Origin: Asanoa ferruginea
GTDB lineage: Bacteria > Actinomycetota > Actinomycetes > Mycobacteriales > Micromonosporaceae
DNA length: 64,000 nucleotides
Assembly (NCBI RefSeq): GCF_003387075.1
Contig: NZ_QUMQ01000001.1
Coordinates: forward strand, 6,076,001-6,140,000
Direction of reading: 5' to 3'
Of the stretch, positions 54,917-64,000 are shown in pieces. Position numbers and translations under genes: made by a program. The notes under the pieces were generated by a model that saw only the letters and a program-made list of their open reading frames with translations, did not search any database and had not been told where the DNA came from. Positions within the stretch are counted from its first letter, which is position 1; each line of letters opens with the position of its first letter.

Positions 54917-56125
54917 GTGCGCGCAACCCCACCCAATGCTCCACAAGAGACCGACCTCGATCCCGTGGACGGGATCGTCGACCAGCGCGGCGAGCAATAC
55001 TTCGTGCGTACCCAGGGCTATGCTCCAGGCCCGCAGGACGCCTACCTACCGCCGCCGCTGGTCCGCAAGCTTGGCCTGCGCCCCGGCGACAAGATCACCG
55101 GCACGCTGCGCAACGGCGACGACCAGCGTGACCGCAACAGCCGGTCCCGAAACGGCGGCGCCCGCAAGCCCCAGCCCAGAAGCGACCGGCCCCGCCCGGT
55201 CGAGACGGTCGAGACCATCAACGGCCGCGACCCGGAGGCCTCCCGCAAGCGCCCCGAGTTCTACGACCTGACCCCCGTGCACCCGAGCCAGCGGCTGCGC
55301 CTGGAGACCGACCCCCGCGTGCTGACCACCCGGGTGATCGACCTGGTGATGCCGATCGGCAAGGGGCAGCGGGCGCTGATCGTGTCGCCGCCCAAGGCCG
55401 GCAAGACCATCGTGCTCAAGGCGATCGCCCAGTCGGTGCTGCGCAACAACCCCGAGTGCCACGTGATGGTGCTGCTCATCGACGAGCGCCCCGAAGAGGT
55501 CACCGACCTACAGCGCTCGGTCCGCGGTGAGGTCATCGCCTCGCCGTTCGACCGGCCCGCCCAGGACCACACCGGCGTCGCCGAGCTGGCCATCGAGCGG
55601 GCCAAGCGGCTCGTCGAACTCGGCCGCGACGTGGTCATCGTGATGGACTCGCTGACCCGGCTCGGCCGCGCTTACAACAACCTGGCCGGCGGCAACAGCC
55701 GTACCCTGTCCGGCGGTGTCGGTGCTGGTGCCCTTGCCCCGCCGAAGCGCCTGCTCGGCGCGGCCCGGGCCATCGACGGCGGCGGGTCGTTGACCATCAT
55801 CGCGAGCGCCCTGATCGACACCGGCTCGCGCGGCGACACGCTGATCTACGAGGAGTTCAAGGGCACCGGCAACGCCGAGCTCACCCTCGACCGGGCCAGC
55901 GCCGACGGGCGGATCTTCCCGGCCGTCGACATCAACGCCTCCGGCACCCGCAACGAGCACCTCCTGCTGCCGCCCGACGAGCTGGCGGCCGTGCACCTGC
56001 TGCGCCGCGCGCTGGCCGGCCGCGACAACATGCAGGCCCTGCCGCAGCTCCTCGACCAGCTAGCCAAGACGGGCAGCAACGCCGAGTTCCTGCTCCGCAC
56101 CGCCGGCCACGCCCGAGCCGCCTGA
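54917..56125 (+). CDS. rho: Short Rho transcription termination factor paralog
   Basis: About 402 residues from GTG 54917, chosen for GAGGAG 6 bases upstream; the frame stays open to 54788. The RNA-binding cold-shock-like part is VDGIVDQRGEQYFVRTQGYA to LGLRPGDKITGTLR, followed by a basic Arg-rich insert. The ATPase domain has SPPKAGKTIV (Walker A), VLLIDERPEEVTDL and VMDSLTRLGRAYN (Walker B). Actinobacterial Rho is usually well over 600 residues with a helical N-terminus and long insert; both are absent here, so this is probably a second, truncated-type Rho. It terminates or unwinds RNA as a hexameric ATPase. Confidence 0.88.
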   Translation: MRATPPNAPQETDLDPVDGIVDQRGEQYFVRTQGYAPGPQDAYLPPPLVRKLGLRPGDKITGTLRNGDDQRDRNSRSRNGGARKPQPRSDRPRPVETVETINGRDPEASRKRPEFYDLTPVHPSQRLRLETDPRVLTTRVIDLVMPIGKGQRALIVSPPKAGKTIVLKAIAQSVLRNNPECHVMVLLIDERPEEVTDLQRSVRGEVIASPFDRPAQDHTGVAELAIERAKRLVELGRDVVIVMDSLTRLGRAYNNLAGGNSRTLSGGVGAGALAPPKRLLGAARAIDGGGSLTIIASALIDTGSRGDTLIYEEFKGTGNAELTLDRASADGRIFPAVDINASGTRNEHLLLPPDELAAVHLLRRALAGRDNMQALPQLLDQLAKTGSNAEFLLRTAGHARAA

Positions 56126-57400
56126 TCCGGCGGCCGCTAGCGCACCCGGGCCGCCTGATCCGGCAGCGGCCAGCGCACCCGGGCCGCCTGATTTGGCAGG
56201 CGCCGGCCCACCCTTGCCGCCTGATCCGGCAGGCGCCGGCCCGCCCGAGCCGCCTGATCCGGCAGGCGCCGGCCCGCCCGAGCCGCCTGATCCGGCAGGC
56301 GCCGGCCCACCCGAGCCGCCTGATCCGGCGGGCGCCAGTAGCTCGCGTAGCTCCCGCACGGCCGCCCGACCGGCGCGGTTGGCGCCGACCGTGCTCGCCG
56401 ACGGCCCGTAGCCGACCAGGTGGATCCGCGGGTCGGCGACCACCCGGGTCCCGTCCATCACGACGCCGCCGCCCGGCCCCCGCAGGTGCAGCGGCGCCAG
56501 GTGGTCGAGTGCGGCCCGCCACCCGGTGGCCCACAGGATGGCGTCCGCGTCCCAGTGAGAGCCGTCGGCCCAGACCACCCCGTCCGGCGAGATCCGGTCG
56601 AACATCGGCCGGCGGACCAGGACGCCGCGCTCCCGCGCCGCGGCCATCGCCGGCGTCCAGGGCAGGTCGGTGACGCTGACCACGCTGCGCGGCGGCAGCC
56701 CGGCCCGGACCCGGGCCTCGACCTTGGCGATCACGGCCCGGCCGTACTCCTGGTCGAAAGGTCCCTCGCGGAACACCGGCGGTCGCCTGGTGACCCAGGC
56801 GGTGGCGGCCGCGACGTCGGCGATCTCCAGCAGGATCTGGACGGCCGACGTGCCCCCGCCGACGACCACGACCCGCTTACCGGCGAAGTCGGCCGGGCCG
56901 CGATAGTCGGCGGTGTGCGACTGGCGGCCGCGGAACGTCTCCTGGCCGGGGTAGCGGGGCCAGAACGGCCGGGTCCAGGTGCCGGTGGCGTTGATCAGCG
57001 CGCGGGCGCGCCACATCCCATGGTCGGTATCGACCAGCAGCCGCCCGTCGCCGCCTTCCCGGACCGCGTCGACCCGCACCGGCCGGCGCACGTCGAGCCC
57101 GAACTCGCGTTCGAACGCGGCGAAGTAGGCGGGCACGGCATCGGCGGCCCGCTCGTCGGGCGAAGGCGGCTCGAAGTGCATCCCGGGCAGGTCGAAGATC
57201 CCGTGCACGGTGGCCATCCGCAGGGTCGGCCAGCGGTGCTGCCAGGCGCCGCCCGGGCCCGGGTTGGCGTCGAGCACGACCTGGCTCAGCCCCGAGCCGC
57301 GCAGGTGGTAGGCGCTGGAAAGCCCCGCCTGCCCGGCCCCGATCACCACGACATCGATATCCCGCACATGCCGAGCAACGCCTCGCGCCGCCCGCGCCAT
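56060..57400 (-). CDS. Flavin-containing monooxygenase with repeat-encoded C-terminal tail
   Basis: The 446-residue protein starts at ATG 57400; GTG 57421 is an alternative. It has the FAD motif VVIGAGQAGLSSA, the NADP motif VVVVGGGTSAVQIL and LINATGTW, and the CzcO/FMO-type layout of a Baeyer-Villiger or N/S-oxygenating enzyme. The folded part ends near residue 355. The last about 90 residues are PAPAGSGGSGG repeats encoded by the 33-bp tandem array. The 3' end overlaps rho by 66 bp on the other strand. Confidence 0.85.
   Translation of the reverse strand: MARAARGVARHVRDIDVVVIGAGQAGLSSAYHLRGSGLSQVVLDANPGPGGAWQHRWPTLRMATVHGIFDLPGMHFEPPSPDERAADAVPAYFAAFEREFGLDVRRPVRVDAVREGGDGRLLVDTDHGMWRARALINATGTWTRPFWPRYPGQETFRGRQSHTADYRGPADFAGKRVVVVGGGTSAVQILLEIADVAAATAWVTRRPPVFREGPFDQEYGRAVIAKVEARVRAGLPPRSVVSVTDLPWTPAMAAARERGVLVRRPMFDRISPDGVVWADGSHWDADAILWATGWRAALDHLAPLHLRGPGGGVVMDGTRVVADPRIHLVGYGPSASTVGANRAGRAAVRELRELLAPAGSGGSGGPAPAGSGGSGGPAPAGSGGSGGPAPAGSGGKGGPAPAKSGGPGALAAAGSGGPGALAAAGSGGSGVAGGAEQELGVAARLG
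56117..56347. repeat. Seven tandem 33-bp repeats at the rho/monooxygenase junction
   Basis: Seven units begin GCCGCCTGATCCGGC and are exactly 33 bp long, with units 4-6 almost identical. The first unit contains the rho stop codon. In the opposite frame each unit encodes an 11-residue PAPAGSGGSGG-like repeat in the monooxygenase tail. Confidence 0.85.
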
Positions 57401-57576
57401 CCCGAACCGGACGGAGATCACACCTAAAGTCTCGGTAAGGCCTCCGTGCGGTCTCGGCGATGACTCGCGCCGGTCACACTCCTCACGCTTAGGCAACGGC
57501 TCGGCCACAACGGGAGCCGGCCGGCCGGCCCGTCTGTCCAATGGCGAGTAGGGACATCAGGACGGGGAGGACAACG

Positions 57577-59043
57577 ATGAGGCAAACGTTCATACGCGTC
57601 GCCGCGGTGTCCGTGGCGGCATTGCTGGCTCTGGCCGGCTGCACGGCGGAAGGCGGTGCCGGCGACTCGACCGCGAACGAGGCGTCGGCGCCCAACTATC
57701 ACAGCGAAGGCGGCAACGGCGAACGCAACCCGCTCGACGATCCACAGTCGACATTCGCGGTCGACATCGACACGGCTTCCTACGGCTACGCCCGCCGGGT
57801 GCTCACCGACGGCAACCTCCCCGACCCGACGATGGTCCGGCCCGAGGAGTTCGTCAACGCGTTCGACCAGGATTACCCGGAGCCCCAGGGCGACGGCTTC
57901 GCGGTCTACACCGACGGCGCCCGGCCGCCGGCCGCCCATCACGCCGACAGTGACCTGCGCATCATGCGGGTCGGCCTGCAGACCCGCTCGGAGAGCGACC
58001 GGCGTCGCCCCGACGCGACCCTCACCTTCGTCGTCGACGTGTCCGGCTCGATGGCCGAGCCCGGCCGCCTCGACCTGGTCCGCGACGCCCTACACACGCT
58101 CGTCGACCGGCTCCGGCCGACCGACTCGGTCGCGATCGTCGCGTTCAGCACCAAGGCGAAGGTGCTGCGCGAGATGACCCGGGTCGCCGAGCGCGAAGAC
58201 CTGCACGACGCGATCGACCGGCTGCGGGTCGACGCGAGCACCAACCTCGACGCCGGGCTCACACTCGGCTATCGGGTCGCCCGCGACGGCTTCCGGGAGG
58301 GCACCTCCAACCGGGTGATCGTGCTCTCCGACGGGCTGGCCAACACCGGCAGCACCGACGGGGCCGAGATCCTGCGCAAGGTCCGCGAAGAGGCGGCCAA
58401 GGAGATCGCGCTGCTCGGCGTCGGCGTCGGCAGCGACTACGGCGACGCGCTGATGGAGAAACTCGCCGACGGCGGCGACGGTTTCGCCGTCTACGTCAGC
58501 GAACTCGAACAGGCCCGCGACGTCTTCGTCAACCGGTTGCCCGCGACGCTCGAGGTGCGCGCCCTCGACGCCAAGGTGCAGGTGACGTTCGACTCCAAGA
58601 CGGTCAGGGACTACAAGCTCATCGGGTACGAGAACCGCGCCGTCGCCGACCAGGACTTCCGCAACGACGACGTCGACGGCGGCGAGGTCGGCCCCGGGCA
58701 CAGCGTGACCGCCCTCTACGCGGTCCGGCTCAGCGAAGGCGCCGACCTCGGTGCCGAGGTGGCCCGGGTCCGGGTGCGCTGGCTCGACCCGACCACCCGG
58801 TCGCCCAGCGAGGGCTCGGGCGTGGTCACCGTCTCCGACCTCGACCGCGGTTTCGAGGCGGCCGCACCGCGCTTCACGGTCGACTACGTGGCCGCCTACC
58901 TGGCCGAGTCACTGCGCGGCGGCGAGTCTGCCATCGCCCTCGACGACCTGCGCCGGATCGCCGACCGGGCGGCCGCCCGCACCGAGGACAAGGACGTGCG
59001 CGAGTTGGCCGACCTGGTCAAGCGCGCCGCCGAACTGCGTTAG
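57577..59043 (+). CDS. von Willebrand factor A domain lipoprotein (YfbK-like)
   Basis: The 488-residue protein starts at ATG 57577 preceded by GGGGAGG. Its lipoprotein signal ends in LAGC with Cys22. An N-terminal region (TFAVDIDTASYGYARRVL, PEEFVNAFDQDYP) precedes the vWA domain with a complete metal site (D154-V-S156-G-S158) and DGLANTGSTDG. A C-terminal beta-rich domain of the DUF3520 type follows. Such surface lipoproteins bind protein or metal ligands at the cell envelope. The substrate or partner is unknown. Confidence 0.92.
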   Translation: MRQTFIRVAAVSVAALLALAGCTAEGGAGDSTANEASAPNYHSEGGNGERNPLDDPQSTFAVDIDTASYGYARRVLTDGNLPDPTMVRPEEFVNAFDQDYPEPQGDGFAVYTDGARPPAAHHADSDLRIMRVGLQTRSESDRRRPDATLTFVVDVSGSMAEPGRLDLVRDALHTLVDRLRPTDSVAIVAFSTKAKVLREMTRVAEREDLHDAIDRLRVDASTNLDAGLTLGYRVARDGFREGTSNRVIVLSDGLANTGSTDGAEILRKVREEAAKEIALLGVGVGSDYGDALMEKLADGGDGFAVYVSELEQARDVFVNRLPATLEVRALDAKVQVTFDSKTVRDYKLIGYENRAVADQDFRNDDVDGGEVGPGHSVTALYAVRLSEGADLGAEVARVRVRWLDPTTRSPSEGSGVVTVSDLDRGFEAAAPRFTVDYVAAYLAESLRGGESAIALDDLRRIADRAAARTEDKDVRELADLVKRAAELR

Positions 59044-59131
59044 GCGAGGCCGGGCCCGGCCGCCGGCGAGCCTGGCCGCGACGCGCGGCCGGCTGGGCCG
59101 GGCCTGGCCGCGACGCGCGGCCGGGCGTGGC

Positions 59132-60193
59132 TCAGGCGAGGCCGGTGAAGGGTGCCGGTCGCGGGCAGGTCGACGCGACCGGCAGCCGGGCACCGCGCTC
59201 GGCGGCGGTGTGGATGCTCTCCATGATGTCGAGCACGTGGAGTGCCAGCGCGCCGGAAGCGCGGTGGTCGCGGCCGGCCTCGATCGCCTCGACCATCTCG
59301 GCCACGCCGAGGCCGCGCGAGTCGGCCGACCACGGGGTACGCAGCGACTCCTCGCGCCACTCGACGTCGCGGCCGCCGACCAGCACCGGCCCGCCGAAGT
59401 TGTTGGGGTCGTCGACGACCAGCGTGCCGTCGCTGCCGTAGAGCTCGATGCCGTGCGGGATCGTCGAGGCGGGCACGTCGAAGCTGAACACGGCGGTGAC
59501 GGTGGCGCCGCCCTCGAACTCGAGCACCGCGTTGACGTGGGTGGGCACCTCGACCCGGATCTCCCGCCCCTGCGGGGTGCGCCGGGTGGCGTAGCCGGAG
59601 GTGGCTACCGCGCTCACCGCCGCCACCGGGCCGAGCAGGCTGACCAGCCCGGTCAGGTAGTAGGGGCCCATGTCGAAGAGCGGTCCGCCGCCCGGCTGGT
59701 AGTAGAAGTCGGGCGCCGGATGCCAGTGCTCGTGGCCGGGGGAGAGCATGAACACCGCACCGGACAGCGGCGTGCCGATCGCGCCCTCGTCGAGCAGGGC
59801 CCGCGCCGTCTGGAGCCCGGCACCGAGGAACGTGTCCGGCGCGCTTCCGACCCGTACCCCCGCGTCGGTTGCCTCTGTCAGCAGTTGCCCCGCGCTCGCG
59901 GTGGTGATCGCCAGCGGCTTCTCGCCATAGACGTGCTTGCCGGCGCGCACCGCGGCCAGCCCGACCTCGACGTGCGCCGCGGGGATGGTGAGGTTGACCA
60001 CAAGATCCACTGAAGGGTCGGCGAGCAGCTCGTCAACCGTTCCGGCCGCCGGCACGCCGAACCGCGCCGCCGCCTCCTTGGCCCGCTCGACGTCGAGATC
60101 CGCGCAGCGTACGACGTCGGTCTGGGTCAGTTGGGTCAGGTTCTTGAAGTAGATCGAACTGATCTTGCCGCACCCGATGACACCGATCCGCAT
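59132..60193 (-). CDS. Gfo/Idh/MocA family oxidoreductase
   Basis: The 353-residue protein starts at ATG 60193 with the Rossmann motif IGVIGCGKISSIYF. EKPLAIT holds the catalytic Lys of the family, and PGGGPLFDMGPYYL the loop around the substrate. It oxidises or reduces a sugar or polyol with NAD(P). It stands alone, divergent from the dihydrolipoyl dehydrogenase gene. Confidence 0.93.
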   Translation of the reverse strand: MRIGVIGCGKISSIYFKNLTQLTQTDVVRCADLDVERAKEAAARFGVPAAGTVDELLADPSVDLVVNLTIPAAHVEVGLAAVRAGKHVYGEKPLAITTASAGQLLTEATDAGVRVGSAPDTFLGAGLQTARALLDEGAIGTPLSGAVFMLSPGHEHWHPAPDFYYQPGGGPLFDMGPYYLTGLVSLLGPVAAVSAVATSGYATRRTPQGREIRVEVPTHVNAVLEFEGGATVTAVFSFDVPASTIPHGIELYGSDGTLVVDDPNNFGGPVLVGGRDVEWREESLRTPWSADSRGLGVAEMVEAIEAGRDHRASGALALHVLDIMESIHTAAERGARLPVASTCPRPAPFTGLA

Positions 60194-60245
60194 GGCCGGA
60201 TGCTAGCCGCCGCCATCCGCCTCCGGGAGTCCTAGTCTTGGTCCT

Positions 60246-61634
<1,389 letters not shown>

Positions 61635-61730
61635 CTCGATTTCGCGACTCGCCGGGAGCGGGTTGACGCGGAGTCGCCGGACGACTCCAATGCGAGAAGC
61701 GTCAATGCCGTCGCTCTTGGGGAGGGTCCG

Positions 61731-64000
61731 ATGCGGTCACGCATTGCTGTCGCCGCTGTGCTCGGTCTGCTGCTGTCGCTCATCGGGGCGCCGGCGTTCG
61801 CTGACCACACGCCGCTGCCCTCCCAGGTCACGCTGGTCGGGTCGCTCCAGTCCGAGTTGGGCTGTCCCGGCGACTGGCAGCCGGAGTGCGTGCAGACCGC
61901 GCTGCTCCCGGTCGCCGGGTCGCCGGGCCTGTTCCGGGCGTCGTTCACCGTGCCGGCCGGCGCGTTCGAATACAAGGTCGCGCTCAACGGCACCTGGGAC
62001 GAGAACTACGGCGCCGGCGGCGCGCCCGGCGGGGCCAACATCCCGCTGACGGCGCCGGGTGGGGTGCTGACGTTCACCTACGACCACGAGACGCACCGGA
62101 TCGTCGACGACGCACCCCGGGCGCTGGGCGCCGAGTCGACCGCGCACTGGGTGCGGCGGGGCCTGATCGCCTGGCAGCCGCCGGCGAGCGCGGTGCGCTT
62201 CGCGCTCTACACCGCGCCGTCGGGCGGCATGACCGTGACCGACGGCGCGGTGGTCGGTGGTTCCGCTCATCCATTGGGGATACGCGCGGCCGGGTTGCCG
62301 GCTGACGTCCGGCTGGACTTCCCCCACCTGGCGGGTTTCCGCGCCCTGACGGTCCCGTCGTCCGTGCCGGTCGGTTCCGTGCTGACCGGTCAGGTGGCGG
62401 TCGCCGCGTTCGACGCGGGTGGCGCCCTGGTCGACGCGACCGGCGTGCAGATCCCAGGCGTGCTCGACGACGTCTATTCCGGGGCGGCGCGGCGCACCCT
62501 GGGCGTGACCTGGTCGTCGCGGGGCGTGCCGTCGTTCGCGCTGTGGGCGCCGACTGCCCAGTCGGTGTCGCTGTCGGTCGACGGCGTCTCGGATCTGGTG
62601 CCGATGCGGCGCGACGGTGACGGCGTCTGGACCGCGGTGGGTTCCCGGTCCTGGCGCGGCGCGTCCTATCTCTACTCGGTGCGGGTGTTCGCGCCGACTA
62701 CCGGGCGGGTGGAGACCAATCTGGTCACCGATCCCTACTCGGTGGCGCTCACGGCCGACTCGACCCGGTCGGTGGTGGCATCGCTGTCGGATCCGGCGCT
62801 CATCCCGGCTGGTTTCGCGCATTTGCGCAAGCCGGCGGCGGTGGCGTCCACCGCCGCCCAGGTCTATGAGCTGCAGGTGCGTGACTTCTCGATCGGTGAC
62901 ACGTCGGTGCCCGCCGCGCATCGGGGGACCTACGCGGCGTTCACCGATCGCTCCAGCTTTGGGATGAAGCATTTGCGGTCGCTGGCCGCCGCCGGGGTGA
63001 GCCACCTGCATCTGCTGCCGGTATTCGACTTCGCGACGGTGCCCGAGCTGCGCGCAGACCAGGCCGTGCCGGGCTGTGACCTGCCGTCGTTGCCACCGGC
63101 GTCCCAGGAGCAGCAGGCGTGTGTGGAGCCGGTCCGGCCGACGGATGGCTTCAACTGGGGCTACGACCCGTGGCACTACACGACGCCGGAGGGCTCCTAC
63201 GCGGTCGACCCGTCCGGTGCGGCGCGTACCCGGGAGTTCCGCTCGATGGTGGCCGGCATCAACGGGGCGGGCCTGCGGGTCGTGATGGACGTGGTCTACA
63301 ACCACACGACCGCGTCGGGCCAGGCACCGAAGTCGGTGCTCGACCGGATCGTGCCCGGCTACTACCAGCGGCTCACCCTGACCGGCACGCAGGAGACCTC
63401 GACCTGCTGCGCCAACACGGCGACCGAGCACCGCATGATGGAAAAGCTGATGGTCGACTCGATCGTCACCTGGGCCCGCGACTACAAGGTCGACGGCTTC
63501 CGCTTCGACCTGATGGGCCACCACTCGAAGGCCAACATGCTGGCCGTGCGCCACGCGCTGGATCGTTTGACGCTGGCGCGCGACGGCGTGGACGGCCGCT
63601 CGATCCTGCTCTACGGCGAGGGCTGGAACTTCGGTGAGGTGGCCAACGACGCCCGCTTCGTGCAGGCGACCCAGGCCAACATGGCCGGCACCGGCATCGC
63701 GACGTTCTCCGACCGCCTGCGCGACGCGGTGCGCGGCGGCGGCCCGTTCGACGCCAACCCGCACCTCCAGGGCTTCGGATCGGGCCTGTTCACCGACCCC
63801 AACGGCGACCCGGTCAACGGCACGCCCTCGGAGCAGCTCGCCCGCCTCTTGCTGCAGCAGGACCAGATCAAGGTGGGTTTGGCCGGCAACCTCGCGTCCT
63901 ACCGCTTCGCGTCCCGCACCGGTGCCGTGGTGACTGGAGCTGAGGTCGACTACAACGGCTCACCCGCCGGCTATGCGGCGTCACCTGCCGACACGGTGAC
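61731..64000 (+). CDS. Secreted pullulanase (GH13), C-terminus cut by window edge
   Basis: From ATG 61731 the frame is open to the window end (756 codons visible). A signal peptide (MRSRIAVAAVLGLLLSLIG, cleavage at AFA-D) leads to an X25-type starch-binding domain (AFEYKVALNGTWDENYG). A pullulanase domain with CBM48 and GH13 follows: NWGYDPWHYTTPEGSYA, VVMDVVYNHT, the nucleophile Asp in VDGFRFDLMGH and the acid/base Glu in LYGEGWNFGE. It hydrolyses alpha-1,6 bonds in pullulan or starch outside the cell. The end lies beyond the window. Confidence 0.95.
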   Translation, partial: MRSRIAVAAVLGLLLSLIGAPAFADHTPLPSQVTLVGSLQSELGCPGDWQPECVQTALLPVAGSPGLFRASFTVPAGAFEYKVALNGTWDENYGAGGAPGGANIPLTAPGGVLTFTYDHETHRIVDDAPRALGAESTAHWVRRGLIAWQPPASAVRFALYTAPSGGMTVTDGAVVGGSAHPLGIRAAGLPADVRLDFPHLAGFRALTVPSSVPVGSVLTGQVAVAAFDAGGALVDATGVQIPGVLDDVYSGAARRTLGVTWSSRGVPSFALWAPTAQSVSLSVDGVSDLVPMRRDGDGVWTAVGSRSWRGASYLYSVRVFAPTTGRVETNLVTDPYSVALTADSTRSVVASLSDPALIPAGFAHLRKPAAVASTAAQVYELQVRDFSIGDTSVPAAHRGTYAAFTDRSSFGMKHLRSLAAAGVSHLHLLPVFDFATVPELRADQAVPGCDLPSLPPASQEQQACVEPVRPTDGFNWGYDPWHYTTPEGSYAVDPSGAARTREFRSMVAGINGAGLRVVMDVVYNHTTASGQAPKSVLDRIVPGYYQRLTLTGTQETSTCCANTATEHRMMEKLMVDSIVTWARDYKVDGFRFDLMGHHSKANMLAVRHALDRLTLARDGVDGRSILLYGEGWNFGEVANDARFVQATQANMAGTGIATFSDRLRDAVRGGGPFDANPHLQGFGSGLFTDPNGDPVNGTPSEQLARLLLQQDQIKVGLAGNLASYRFASRTGAVVTGAEVDYNGSPAGYAASPADTV

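Noticed and set aside
56117-56347. CRISPR array
   Set aside because: Units are contiguous 33-bp tandem copies without spacers and no cas gene is nearby.

Overview
The window is high-GC DNA with GTG starts, tight ATGA/GTGA gene overlaps, Tat-like and lipoprotein signals, an LPxTG-anchored enzyme and a class I lanthipeptide locus containing an FxLD-type precursor. This fits a filamentous actinomycete, plausibly Micromonosporaceae. The genus is inference, because no rRNA is present.

Positions 1-14.1 kb hold two adjacent RiPP (ribosomally made, modified peptide) systems. System A has the C-terminal part of a LanB dehydratase cut by the window edge (1-1995), a 48-residue FxLD-type precursor with no cysteine, an MFS exporter and a SAM methyltransferase. 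System B is a minus-strand operon read from 11.4 to 4.3 kb: a 70-residue precursor with five cysteines, a DUF692 multinuclear iron oxidase (MNIO), its partner protein, a glycosyltransferase fused to a partner-like/PqqD-like domain, and a full-length LanB. A divergent S9 peptidase may remove the leader. The two systems share a 20-bp motif in their divergent intergenic regions, so they are probably co-regulated. LanB, MNIO and glycosyltransferase acting on one cysteine-rich precursor, with no LanC cyclase in view, is the most novel-looking content of the window.

Positions 14.2-21.2 kb hold a methyltransferase and HIT-like pair, a bifunctional penicillin-binding protein, a decayed FAD monooxygenase, and a FrcBCA-type sugar ABC transporter.

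Positions 22.0-51.05 kb look like a genomic island of about 29 kb at a tRNA-Pro(GGG) gene. The intact tRNA lies at 50977-51049 beside a frameshifted tyrosine integrase. A 101-bp imperfect repeat of the tRNA 3' part plus its terminator lies at 21962-22062. Most of the island looks like a glycan-utilisation locus: secreted GH114-like and DUF4832 proteins with a shared C-terminal module, a MalEFG-type importer, two GH4 glycosidases, SIS and NagB-like sugar-phosphate enzymes, a PfkB kinase, dehydrogenases, an amidohydrolase, and IclR and DeoR regulators with visible candidate operators. An amino-sugar polymer substrate such as galactosaminoglycan is inferred. The right part carries a frameshifted HD-GYP/LuxR regulator, two alpha/beta hydrolases, decayed gene pieces, and a PadR-DrrAB efflux operon whose control region is partly duplicated.

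Positions 51.2-64 kb look like ordinary chromosome: a cysteine synthase-like enzyme, an LPITG-anchored serine hydrolase, an acyltransferase, a short Rho, a flavin monooxygenase with a repeat-encoded tail overlapping rho, a von Willebrand lipoprotein, an oxidoreductase, dihydrolipoyl dehydrogenase, and a secreted pullulanase cut by the window end.
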